A DNA stretch of 16,398 nt from Treponema sp. UBA4232 (GTDB taxonomy: Bacteria; Spirochaetota; Spirochaetia; Treponematales; Treponemataceae): NCBI GenBank assembly GCA_002396325.1, contig DGXM01000221.1, positions 1 through 16,398 on the forward strand, given 5' to 3'. Position numbers and translations under genes: made by a program. Under the pieces are notes generated by a model, which was not told where the DNA came from, searched no databases, and saw only the letters and a list, made by a program, of their open reading frames with translations. Positions 1 through 7,257 of the stretch are shown in pieces; within the stretch, counting starts at the first letter, position 1; every line of letters starts with the position of its first letter.

Positions 1-810
1 GCCATGCTTGGTAAAAATCTTGAGGATATATCCAAACTGAAGGATTCCAAGAAGGAATATCCGGGGGCAAAGGAAACCGTTTACGAAGCGGAAGGACTTT
101 CCAGTGCCGAAGGTGTAAAGCCGTTTGACTTCAAGATTCAAAAAGGAGAGGTCAATGGATTCACAGGTCTGCTTGGTTCCGGACGAAGTGAAAGTGTGCG
201 TGCGATTTTTGCGGCAGATAGAGTTACCGGTGGAAAAATCAAGGTTGACGGAAAGGATGTGAAAATCACCAAGCCGCATGATGCAATGGAAAACGGAATC
301 GGCTATCTCCCTGAAGACAGAAAGGGCGACGGAATCATTCAGGATCTTTCGGTCCGCGAAAACATCATTCTTGCATTGCAGGTGCTCAAGGGATTCTTCA
401 AGCCGTTCAAGAAAGCAGAGGCGGAAAAATTCGCGGACGATTACATCAGGATGTTGAACATAAAGACGGCCTCTCAGGATACTCCCATAAAATCCCTTTC
501 AGGCGGAAATCAGCAGAAGGCGATTCTTGCACGTTGGCTTTTGACGAATCCTAAGTATTTGATTCTGGATGAACCGACCCGTGGTATTGATGTCGGAACA
601 AAAGTTGAAATACAAAAGCAGGTTCTGAAGCTGTCCGAAGATGGAGTCGCGGTGACATTCATTTCTTCCGAGATTCAGGAAATGCTGAATGTGTGTTCCA
701 AACTTGTCGTTATGCGCGACAGAAAGATTGTCGGTGAGCTTCACGATGAGGAACTTTCTCAGGACAACATTATGAAAACAATTGCGGGAGGAAAAAGTCA
801 GAATGTCTAA
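1..810 (+). CDS. ytfR: Sugar ABC transporter ATP-binding protein, YtfR-like (5' end cut by window)
   Basis: This is the C-terminal half of a double-domain sugar ABC ATPase that powers import through the two permeases downstream. The reading frame is open from base 1, and proteins of this family are about 500 residues, so the first nucleotide-binding domain lies outside the window. Numbered from the Met at base 4, the second domain shows a degenerate Walker A (GLLGSGRSES, about 55-64, no GKT, as is normal for domain 2 of this family), the segment GYLPEDRKGDGII (about 100-112), the signature LSGGNQQK (165-172), and Walker B LILDE followed by PTRGIDVG (186-198). From memory, the region after GYLPEDRK matches E. 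coli YtfR closely, including SVRENIILALQ and MRDRK. It acts on the cytoplasmic face of the membrane. The gene ends 8 bases inside the next gene, which suggests translational coupling. I am sure of the family; the sugar (galactofuranose in E. coli) is not shown by the sequence. Confidence 0.9.
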   Translation, partial: AMLGKNLEDISKLKDSKKEYPGAKETVYEAEGLSSAEGVKPFDFKIQKGEVNGFTGLLGSGRSESVRAIFAADRVTGGKIKVDGKDVKITKPHDAMENGIGYLPEDRKGDGIIQDLSVRENIILALQVLKGFFKPFKKAEAEKFADDYIRMLNIKTASQDTPIKSLSGGNQQKAILARWLLTNPKYLILDEPTRGIDVGTKVEIQKQVLKLSEDGVAVTFISSEIQEMLNVCSKLVVMRDRKIVGELHDEELSQDNIMKTIAGGKSQNV

Positions 811-1885
811 ATCAACTCCAATTTCAATTAAAATGAAAAAATTCATGCAGTCACAACTTGCGATTCCTATTCTTGCCTTGCTTGTGCTTGTTGTATTCAA
901 TCTGATCCGCGACCCCGGTTTCTTTTCAATTGCAATAAAACAGAACAATCTTGGAAACACGGTTCTCACTGGAAACTTGATAAGCATTTTGAACGGAGCC
1001 TCGGAACTCGTGATTCTTGCAATCGGAATGACTCTGGTGACTTCTGCAACAAAAGGGCAGGATATTTCGATTGGTGCCGCCGCTGCCATAGCCGGAAGCA
1101 TTTTCGTGAAGGTTCTTCGTGCAAATACCATCACAATCCCGGTGATTTTTCTTGGATTGATTTGTGCATGCCTTGTTGCGACAATCTTCTGCCTTTTCAA
1201 CGGTGTGTTGATTGCGAAGTTCAATATTCAGCCGATGATTGCTTCCTTGATTCTGTTTACCGCCGGACGGCCGATTGCGTATTGGATTAACGGCGGCGCA
1301 ACTCCCAACGTGGAAAGTTCTCTGCTTGGGTATCTTGGAGGATTCATTCCTCACATTGCAATTCCTAGTCCGATTTTGATTGTGATTCTTTTCATTATTC
1401 TGATTATGCTTGTGCTTAAAAAGACGAATCTCGGTCTTTACATTCAGGCTGTCGGAATCAACGAAAGGGCTGCAAGACTCAACGGAATAAATCCAATACT
1501 GATGAAGATGGTTGTGTTCGTGATTCTCGGAGTTTGTGTTTCCCTTGCCGGATCGATGAATGTGTGTCGCATCGGTTTGATAAATCACGAGACGATTCTT
1601 CTCGACATTGAAATGGATGCGATTCTTGCAGTGGCCATCGGAGGAAACTCTCTGGGCGGTGGTAAATTCAAACTTTCAGGTTCTATCATCGGTGCCTACA
1701 TAATTCAGGCTCTTACCATCACTCTGTATGCGATGAAAGTTTCTTCAACTGCTGTAAAAGCCGTGAAGGCTGTCGTGATTATTGCGCTTGTTGTAATCGG
1801 CTCTCCTGTTGTGAAGGAAATGTTCGGAAAATTCAAGAACAGGCTCAATGGAAGTCCGGCAAAAAAAGTTGTGGAGGTAAAATAA
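803..1885 (+). CDS. ytfT: Sugar ABC transporter permease, YtfT-like
   Basis: This is an inner-membrane permease of the branched-chain/ribose type (BPD_transp_2), 360 residues from the ATG at 803. That start is preceded by GGGAGG at 786-791 and overlaps the ATPase stop by 8 bases; the upstream in-frame TTG at 782 is unlikely to be used. The protein is a series of hydrophobic helices with family landmarks: LAIGMTLV (72-79), NIQPMIASLI (141-150), AVGINERAARLNGI (216-229) and MDAILAVAIGGNSLGGGKF (271-289). These match what I recall of E. coli YtfT. One oddity is that the usual GGIDLSVG loop reads KGQDISIG here (84-91). It should pair with the YjfF-like permease that follows to form the translocation channel. 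Family assignment is firm; the transported sugar is inferred only. Confidence 0.9.
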   Translation: MSKSTPISIKMKKFMQSQLAIPILALLVLVVFNLIRDPGFFSIAIKQNNLGNTVLTGNLISILNGASELVILAIGMTLVTSATKGQDISIGAAAAIAGSIFVKVLRANTITIPVIFLGLICACLVATIFCLFNGVLIAKFNIQPMIASLILFTAGRPIAYWINGGATPNVESSLLGYLGGFIPHIAIPSPILIVILFIILIMLVLKKTNLGLYIQAVGINERAARLNGINPILMKMVVFVILGVCVSLAGSMNVCRIGLINHETILLDIEMDAILAVAIGGNSLGGGKFKLSGSIIGAYIIQALTITLYAMKVSSTAVKAVKAVVIIALVVIGSPVVKEMFGKFKNRLNGSPAKKVVEVK

Positions 1886-2950
1886 ATGGCATCTTCAATA
1901 AAAGCAAACAAACCGTTGGACAAAAAGTCCAGGCAGCCGCTTTCAAACACTGCCCTTTTGCTCACAATCACAATATGCACTTTCTTTGCGATGTATATTC
2001 TTGCAATGATCATCTGGGGCGGAGGATTTTTGAACCCGCAGCAGTTCCTTGACATCTTCAACAACAATGCATATCTGATAATCATTTCCTGTGGGCTCAC
2101 AATCGTTATGATTACGGGAGGAATCGATATTTCCGTGGGAGGCACGGTAGCCCTTATCACGATGGTTTGTGTCGTGACAATGGAAGACCACGGCGGCGGC
2201 GTATTCACCTCGCTTATTCTTTCGCTTGGCATAGGCCTTTTGATCGGCACGGTGCAGGGATTCTGTGTTTCATATCTTAAGATTCAACCTTTCATCGTGA
2301 CTCTTGCCGGAATGTTCTTTACCCGCGGAATGACTACAATTGTGAGCAAGGTTCCACGCACTGCAACAAATCCGTCTTTCCTTGACTTGCAGAGATTCAC
2401 ACTGGATCTTCCGTTCATTGGAACATACGGACGCAAGGGAAACTTCATTCCATCATACATCGAGTTCGGTGTGATAATCTGTCTGGTTGTTGTTTTGGTT
2501 CTTTGGGCACTTCTCAAGTGGACACGTTTCGGACGCAATCTTTACGCTGTGGGCGGAAACAGTGAAAGTGCCCTGATGCTTGGAATCAATGTCAGGCGCA
2601 CCAAATTCTTTGCGTATGTTTTGTGTGGACTTCTTGCAGGTATTGCAGGATTTACGTATCTCATTCATACGGGAGCCGGAAATGCATCGAATGCGACACA
2701 GGCTGAAATGCAGGCCATCGCGTCTTCAATCATAGGCGGTACTCTTCTTTCGGGAGGCGTGGGAAATGTAATCGGCACATTGTTTGGTGTGATGTCTCTC
2801 AAGACCATCAACAATATAGTGATTGCATCCGGACTGCGTGAGCCGTACTGGCAAAGCATTACAACAGGCCTTATGCTTTGTTTCTTCATTCTTTTGCAAA
2901 GTGTGATTCTTTCGGAAAGAAAAAAGAAACTCGGGACCGCTGCTGCATAG
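1886..2950 (+). CDS. yjfF: Sugar ABC transporter permease, YjfF-like
   Basis: This is the second permease of the transporter, 354 residues. Its ATG directly follows the preceding TAA with no spacer, and GGAGGT (1873-1878) lies inside the end of the upstream gene, so the two permeases are coupled and made in step. After a charged N-terminus (about 1-19) it has repeated hydrophobic helices. Landmarks are MITGGIDISVGG (75-86, the intact form of the loop altered in its partner), TLAGMFFTRG (139-148), RFGRNLYAVGGN (214-225), LGINVRRT (232-239) and SIIGGTLLSGGVGNVIGTLFG (281-301). These match E. coli YjfF as remembered. It is the last gene of the operon, and a terminator hairpin begins 39 bases after its stop. 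The tail SERKKKLG is cytoplasmic by charge. Confidence 0.9.
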   Translation: MASSIKANKPLDKKSRQPLSNTALLLTITICTFFAMYILAMIIWGGGFLNPQQFLDIFNNNAYLIIISCGLTIVMITGGIDISVGGTVALITMVCVVTMEDHGGGVFTSLILSLGIGLLIGTVQGFCVSYLKIQPFIVTLAGMFFTRGMTTIVSKVPRTATNPSFLDLQRFTLDLPFIGTYGRKGNFIPSYIEFGVIICLVVVLVLWALLKWTRFGRNLYAVGGNSESALMLGINVRRTKFFAYVLCGLLAGIAGFTYLIHTGAGNASNATQAEMQAIASSIIGGTLLSGGVGNVIGTLFGVMSLKTINNIVIASGLREPYWQSITTGLMLCFFILLQSVILSERKKKLGTAAA

Positions 2951-2969
2951 CAAAATACGGATTTAAAAA

Positions 2970-4547
2970 TCATAAACCTCCTTTGTACTCACGGGGCGAA
3001 AGTCCCGTGTTTTTTTTGAATATATAACTGAAATAATGAGGATCGCTGAATCCACAGTCGTATGCAATATCGTATCCTTTCATGTCGGTCTCACGCAAAA
3101 GACGTTTTGCATTTTCAATCCGAACATTGGTGAGATATTCAATGAAAGTCGTTTTACATTCCTGAGAAAAAACAGCACTGAAGTGATTGGGACTAAGGCA
3201 TACTTCATTTGCAACAGTGGTAAGTGTGGTATTCGGATCATCGTAATGCTCATCAATGAATTTCTTTGCACGCAGAATGACGTCTCCATATTTTCCTGAC
3301 ATTTTGGAATCGCGGTATTCAAGAACAAATGTCAAAATGCTTTCCAGATTGTGAGTGAATTTATTTTCATTTTGAACTGATTCATCCACGAATGACCGCT
3401 GCAGAATCTCCGGCCGGATTTCCTTTAAGTTCCCTCCCAGATTTTCCACAAGCTTTGCAACGGAAAAAATCATATCCGCCATGAGGTATGAGGCAAAGAA
3501 ATTGAACTGCCCGGGATTGTCATGAATCAGTTTCAAAGACTCTTCGATTATAGCCGAAACATCAGCCTTGCTTGCGTATTTAAGCCTATCCACCATAGGG
3601 TCGTTGTCTTTTATGTCCAGAAGACCTGTGTTTTCCATCTGTCCGTCATCGGAATTTACAATGCGGTTTTCTTTTGTCGACTCGTTTTTTTCCATTATTT
3701 TTTTTGCATCCACATAGGAATCGGAAATTGAAGACAAGTGCTCTACTGTTTTTCCGATTGCAGTCAATGCGGTGCAGTCAGTGTTTTGTCCGATTATATA
3801 TTCAATTGCTTCCGCGGTACGGTAAACGGTTTCTTCGAGTTCTGTCTGAGTCATTCCTTTGCAGATACAAACAAACCAGTTCGTGTGATGGAAAAAACTG
3901 TTCACCTGTTCCCAGGATGATGAATAGGAATTCAAAAGTGAACAGGCAGTCTGCTGGTTCTGAAGATTTTCAGATTTGCTTTGAATACGGCTGATTGAAA
4001 TGCGGTAATAGCGTGAGACGAGTTGAATTCCAAGTTCCTGACATTTTTGCATGATGTTGTCCAAATCGGCGGAACCGTGCACAAGGTTCACAAGGAATTC
4101 TTTTTGTATGATTTTTTCCTGCGATTTAATTTCCGCCTTCATTTGTGAAATATCTGAAAGCTGTTTGCGTTCACGGTCAATTTCCAATGCTGTTTTCTGT
4201 AATGTATCCAAGACATCCTTTGCGGAAAAAGGTTTTAAAAGATATTCTTCAACTCCAATTGAGATTGCTTTTTTTGCATATTCAAATTCGTCATGTCCTG
4301 TGAGAATAATTATCTTTATCCACGGTTGATTTTTTTTCACGGCAGCGGCAAGTTCAAGCCCGTCCATGAACGGCATTTTTATATCGGTGATTAAAATGTC
4401 AGGTTTTATTTCATGAATCATTGAAAGCGCAATCTCGCCGTCTCCTGCCTCGCCGGCAAAAGTAAATCCGGAGGCTTCCCAGTCAATCTTCGTGCGTATT
4501 CCTTCAAGAACTATCGGCTCGTCATCAACAATAAAAACACTGTACAT
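2970..4547 (-). CDS. Response regulator, receiver plus AraC-type DNA-binding domain (YesN-like)
   Basis: This cytoplasmic transcription factor is the output partner of the histidine kinase upstream. With the ATG at 4547 it has 525 residues; two in-frame GTG codons at 4556 and 4553 are less likely, as they would place the start inside the ribosome binding site region. The receiver domain (about 1-120) has the acidic pair D8/D9, phospho-acceptor D55 in LITDIKMP, T83 and K105 in LLKPF. A long middle region (about 120-415) has no motif I recognise. An AraC helix-turn-helix pair (about 425-525) follows, with the segments LTTVANEVCLSPNHFSAVF and YDIAYDCGFSDPHYFSYIFK, ending in TGLSPREY. It starts 9 bases after the kinase stop. 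Likely targets are the convergent transporter operon and perhaps nearby glycanase genes, which is inference. Its last codons also encode the transporter terminator on the other strand. Confidence 0.93.
   Translation of the reverse strand: MYSVFIVDDEPIVLEGIRTKIDWEASGFTFAGEAGDGEIALSMIHEIKPDILITDIKMPFMDGLELAAAVKKNQPWIKIIILTGHDEFEYAKKAISIGVEEYLLKPFSAKDVLDTLQKTALEIDRERKQLSDISQMKAEIKSQEKIIQKEFLVNLVHGSADLDNIMQKCQELGIQLVSRYYRISISRIQSKSENLQNQQTACSLLNSYSSSWEQVNSFFHHTNWFVCICKGMTQTELEETVYRTAEAIEYIIGQNTDCTALTAIGKTVEHLSSISDSYVDAKKIMEKNESTKENRIVNSDDGQMENTGLLDIKDNDPMVDRLKYASKADVSAIIEESLKLIHDNPGQFNFFASYLMADMIFSVAKLVENLGGNLKEIRPEILQRSFVDESVQNENKFTHNLESILTFVLEYRDSKMSGKYGDVILRAKKFIDEHYDDPNTTLTTVANEVCLSPNHFSAVFSQECKTTFIEYLTNVRIENAKRLLRETDMKGYDIAYDCGFSDPHYFSYIFKKNTGLSPREYKGGL
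2990..3017 (+). terminator. Rho-independent terminator of the ABC transporter operon
   Basis: CACGGGGC (2990-2997) pairs over 8 positions, one of them G-U, with GTCCCGTG (3002-3009) around a GAAA tetraloop, followed by eight T (3010-3017). It is the first such structure after the permease stop. It lies wholly inside the last codons of the convergent response regulator. On the minus strand the G-U pair becomes an A-C mismatch and no T run follows, so it should work for plus-strand transcripts only. Confidence 0.9.
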
Positions 4548-4556
4548 TCTCACCAC

Positions 4557-6029
4557 CTAAATTTTTTCGACATATTTTTTTACAGCAGGAATCACAAAAG
4601 AAATTTTACTTCCATTGCCGTGTTCGGATTCTATGATTAATCCTGTTGTCTCTTCTCCGTAATAAAGTCTTAGTTTTTTGTTCACATTGTACAATCCGTA
4701 CACCGAGGTTAATGATTCGGCACTTTGTTCGCTTTCTTCAATTTCATTTTTTACCTGCTTGAGCCGTTCCACTGTAAAACCTGCACCGTCATCGGTTACT
4801 TCAAATTTTATTTTTTTTTGTTTTTCATCGGTAAATGCGGCCTTCACCTTGATGTGGCCTCTTCCCCGTTTGTTTTTTATACCGTGATAAATAGCATTTT
4901 CTATCAGTGGTTGTAAAACCAGTTTTATTATGTCATATTCCAGCAGGGCTTCATCGGCATCAATCTCATAATTTAAAATATCAGCATAGCGGATCTTTTG
5001 AATTGTAAGATAATTTTTTATGTGTTCAAGTTCATGTTGAATTGTAATCCATTCGTGGCCGCGGCTGAGTGAAATCCGTAGAAATTCAGAAAAGGCTTTG
5101 GTGAGATTCACAACCTGCTCCGTCCTCTCTTCTTCCGCAAGCCATATTATCGTGTCCAGAGTATTGTATAAAAAATGCGGCGTGATTTGAGCCTGAAGCG
5201 CTTTCATTTCAGCCTTCTGGAAGTTTTTCTGTTCCTCTGTGTTTTTGTTGATAAGCACTTCAATCTGACGGGCCATTTCGTTCATGTTGTCTGCCAGGGG
5301 AATCAGTTCTTCGATGTTTGGAAGTTTGGTTCTGGCCGAAAGATTTCCATGGGAGATTTCCGCAGAAAGTTTTTGCATATCATCAATAGGATTTTGGATT
5401 GTCTTAAAAAAAAGATGGTATCCGTTTATCGAAATCAAAAGCGCAAGAAAGAAAATCACGAGCTGAAGCATGGAAAGCGTGATGGACATTTTCTTTATTG
5501 AATAATTCGTTTCGTTTGCACTTTCAATTTCCGACAAAATGAAATCCTGCATTATGTCGGAAAAAAGATTTGTTATGGTTCTTATTTCTTCCAGCGATTT
5601 TTCGTTCTGTTCAACGGTGCCGCCCCCGTTAATCTGCATCTCAAGCATTTCAATATTCCGTTCCAAGGTGGTGCAGGCTCTGAAAGCGACTTCGAGTTTT
5701 TCCTTGTTTGCATTATTCTTTGTTCTCTTCTGCATTTCTTCTATGCCGGAAAAAACTCTCTGGATTTCGTCATAAGGATTTGCAGAAATAAAATCATTTT
5801 TGCCGCAGACAATTTCCCAGAGTTCATTTGGGACATCGTTTTTTACAATCTGATTGATTCGGTTTGCATTGCCTACGTTTGTGATAATCGTGTCGTATTG
5901 CCTGGTGTGGACCTGACTCAATAGAATGGAATACATCGTGGGCACAATCATGATTCCAAGTATGAAAACATATGATACACGTAAAGTTTTTTTGAGACTT
6001 TTGTTTTTCGCGGTTTTCTTTTCAGTCAA
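4557..6029 (-). CDS. Sensor histidine kinase, LytS/YesM type
   Basis: This inner-membrane kinase has 490 residues. The start is TTG at 6029, directly after the binding-protein stop (TAA 6032-6030); AGAGG upstream acts as ribosome binding site. No other start fits, since the next Met lies inside the first helix. Order: short basic N-terminus, transmembrane helix about 19-37, extracytoplasmic domain about 38-183, second helix about 184-204, a HAMP-like linker about 208-262, then a His_kinase domain with H285 in QITPHFLYNT, the N-box LQPLIENAIYHG (372-383, N378), and the ATP-binding DDGAGF (413-418) and YGLYNVNKKL (444-453). It should autophosphorylate on H285 and pass the phosphate to D55 of the response regulator encoded next. 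The extracytoplasmic domain is helical in appearance and likely reads the state of the co-encoded sugar-binding protein. Confidence 0.93.
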   Translation of the reverse strand: MTEKKTAKNKSLKKTLRVSYVFILGIMIVPTMYSILLSQVHTRQYDTIITNVGNANRINQIVKNDVPNELWEIVCGKNDFISANPYDEIQRVFSGIEEMQKRTKNNANKEKLEVAFRACTTLERNIEMLEMQINGGGTVEQNEKSLEEIRTITNLFSDIMQDFILSEIESANETNYSIKKMSITLSMLQLVIFFLALLISINGYHLFFKTIQNPIDDMQKLSAEISHGNLSARTKLPNIEELIPLADNMNEMARQIEVLINKNTEEQKNFQKAEMKALQAQITPHFLYNTLDTIIWLAEEERTEQVVNLTKAFSEFLRISLSRGHEWITIQHELEHIKNYLTIQKIRYADILNYEIDADEALLEYDIIKLVLQPLIENAIYHGIKNKRGRGHIKVKAAFTDEKQKKIKFEVTDDGAGFTVERLKQVKNEIEESEQSAESLTSVYGLYNVNKKLRLYYGEETTGLIIESEHGNGSKISFVIPAVKKYVEKI

Positions 6030-7058
6030 TTAATATCCTCTCGGTGTGTAAAGTGAAAAATCATCGTTTTCCGTAAAGACAGTTTCTTCCGTATAAGTGA
6101 TTGGATTGATTTTTTTTCCGGCGGCAATATCCAAAACAAGTTTCATCAAGGGTGGACCCAGGTTTGGATTGCATTCAACCACACAATTCAGTTTTCCTTC
6201 TTTCAGTGCGTCTATAGATTTCTGCTCGGCATCAATGGAGATGATTATTACCGAAGACGGTGAAATAAAATGCTCCTTCAACGAATCCAAAAGACCGAGT
6301 GTCATAGAATCATTGTGAGAATAAATCACGTCTATTGAATCTCCTTTGAAAAACAATGCTCCATCGTTTTCTTCTATTATATTATCCATTATTTCTTTTC
6401 CACGGGAACGCAGAAAATCACCGTCCACGGAATGAATGATTGAAAATCTTGAATCATCTTTTATTATCGATCTGAACCCTTCTGCGCGTCCCGTTGCAAC
6501 TGAAGAATTCACCGTGCCGGAAAGTTCCAGTATGCTGATTTTTTCATCATCTTTGTCTCTGCATTTTTCAACAAGAAATTTTCCTGCCGAACAGCCTTCT
6601 TCAAATCCATTTTCTCCAAGGAATCCTGCATAGAGAGATGAAGGCGCGTTTATCTGGCGGTCTACAATTATCACGGGAATGCCGGCTTCTTTTGCTTCCT
6701 GAAGGACATTGTCCCATCCGTCTGCAACAATGGGAACGAATGCAATTACATCCACCTGATATACAATAAACGAGCGTATCGCCTTCAGTTGGTTTGACTG
6801 CTTTTGCTGCGCGTCATTAAAAATAATCTGAATATCGTTTGCTTCTGCCGCCTCGAAAATTGATTTTGTGTTACGTGTGCGCCATGCACTTTCAGATCCG
6901 ATTTGAGAAAAACCTAGAATAAGTCTGTCCCGCGTTGTTTCTTCGGAATTTGATTTTACAGAATTCACGGGGGAGTCTTTTAAAACAAATAAAACCGCCA
7001 ATGCCCCCATGACAAAAAGCGCAGTCCCTAAAATTATAAAGCTTGATTTTTGTTTCAT
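6030..7058 (-). CDS. Membrane-anchored periplasmic sugar-binding protein, YtfQ-like, sensory
   Basis: This is a periplasmic-binding-protein (Peripla_BP_4) receptor of 342 residues. The start ATG 7058 has GGGAG at 7064-7068, five bases ahead. Family landmarks shared with E. coli YtfQ as I recall it are GFSQIGSESAWR (49-60), QQKQSNQLKAIRSF, ELSGTVNSSVA, DGDFLRSRGKEIM, YSHNDSM, and PNLGPPLM near the C-terminus. The N-terminus has a basic start and about 22 hydrophobic residues (6-26) with no lipobox Cys and no convincing cleavage site, so it probably stays anchored in the inner membrane. It is the first gene of the operon with the kinase and regulator, not of the transporter operon. This matches the XylFII-LytS arrangement known in clostridia, where an anchored receptor signals through a LytS kinase. 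I infer a sensing role; the ligand is probably the sugar of the adjacent transporter. Confidence 0.88.
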   Translation of the reverse strand: MKQKSSFIILGTALFVMGALAVLFVLKDSPVNSVKSNSEETTRDRLILGFSQIGSESAWRTRNTKSIFEAAEANDIQIIFNDAQQKQSNQLKAIRSFIVYQVDVIAFVPIVADGWDNVLQEAKEAGIPVIIVDRQINAPSSLYAGFLGENGFEEGCSAGKFLVEKCRDKDDEKISILELSGTVNSSVATGRAEGFRSIIKDDSRFSIIHSVDGDFLRSRGKEIMDNIIEENDGALFFKGDSIDVIYSHNDSMTLGLLDSLKEHFISPSSVIIISIDAEQKSIDALKEGKLNCVVECNPNLGPPLMKLVLDIAAGKKINPITYTEETVFTENDDFSLYTPRGY

Positions 7059-7090
7059 ATAATCTCCCGTGATGAATCTGCATTATTCTG

Positions 7091-7119
7091 CAGACTGAAC
7101 GTTTTCAAAAAAACGTCTG
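7091..7119 (-). promoter_or_regulatory. Inverted repeat in the 5' leader of the sensor operon
   Basis: ACGTTTT (7099-7105) and AAAACGT (7110-7116) form a perfect 7-bp inverted repeat around a 4-base centre. A second, overlapping pair is CAGAC (7091-7095) with GTCTG (7115-7119). It lies between the predicted start of transcription (about 7157) and the binding-protein start codon (7058). It could be a leader hairpin or a regulator operator; the sequence does not decide. Confidence 0.4.
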
Positions 7120-7163
7120 ATTTTTTCAATCCTAGAAATTGCGAACTTTATTTTGCATCACTT

Positions 7164-7193
7164 ATTATAACATACAAATATGGATTTTGCCAT
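7164..7193 (-). promoter_or_regulatory. Predicted promoter of the sensor operon
   Basis: On the minus strand, ATGGCA (7193-7188, four of six matches to the -35 consensus) is followed after 18 bases by a perfect TATAAT (7169-7164), with an extended TG one base ahead. Transcription would start near 7157 and leave a leader of about 100 bases before the binding-protein ATG. Confidence 0.6.
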
Positions 7194-7221
7194 AAATACC
7201 GCATATTATGTTTCAACACCA

Positions 7222-7251
7222 TTCACAACTTTCTTTAAATTGTGTTATAAT
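7222..7251 (+). promoter_or_regulatory. Predicted promoter of the adenylate cyclase gene
   Basis: TTCACA (7222-7227, five of six to TTGACA), 18-base spacer, then a perfect TATAAT (7246-7251) with an extended TG at 7243-7244. The expected start of transcription, about 7 bases after the -10, coincides with the ATG at 7258. The nine bases TGTTATAAT are identical to those of the divergent sensor promoter. Confidence 0.7.
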
Positions 7252-7257
7252 GATTTT

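Noticed and set aside
782..802. TTG start extending the YtfT-like permease by 7 residues
   Set aside because: The ATG at 803 is preceded by GGGAGG at a workable distance and gives a typical permease N-terminus.
499..1224. Minus-strand open frame of 241 codons
   Set aside because: It lies opposite the well-supported ATPase and permease genes, and the translation has no recognisable domain.
926..1588. Minus-strand open frame of 220 codons rich in His and Asn
   Set aside because: The odd composition is what results from reading the complement of a hydrophobic permease; the plus-strand gene explains the region.
2665..2973. Minus-strand open frame of 102 codons with a good ribosome binding site (AAAGGAGG) whose ATG overlaps the regulator stop
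   Set aside because: It is antisense to the YjfF-like permease, its protein shows no family motif, and the AAAGGAGG bases are the regulator's own codons for KGG.
4548..4556. GTG codons ahead of the response regulator ATG
   Set aside because: They fall in the purine-rich ribosome binding region, and receiver domains normally begin close to the Met at 4547.
7099..7128. Plus-strand hairpin followed by CTGATTTTTT, resembling a terminator
   Set aside because: No plus-strand gene ends upstream of it, so a leader structure or operator of the minus-strand sensor operon is the simpler reading.
7180..7257. Upstream ATG extending the cyclase by 26 residues
   Set aside because: It has no ribosome binding site and would place the best cyclase promoter inside the coding region. 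It is kept only as the alternative to a leaderless start.
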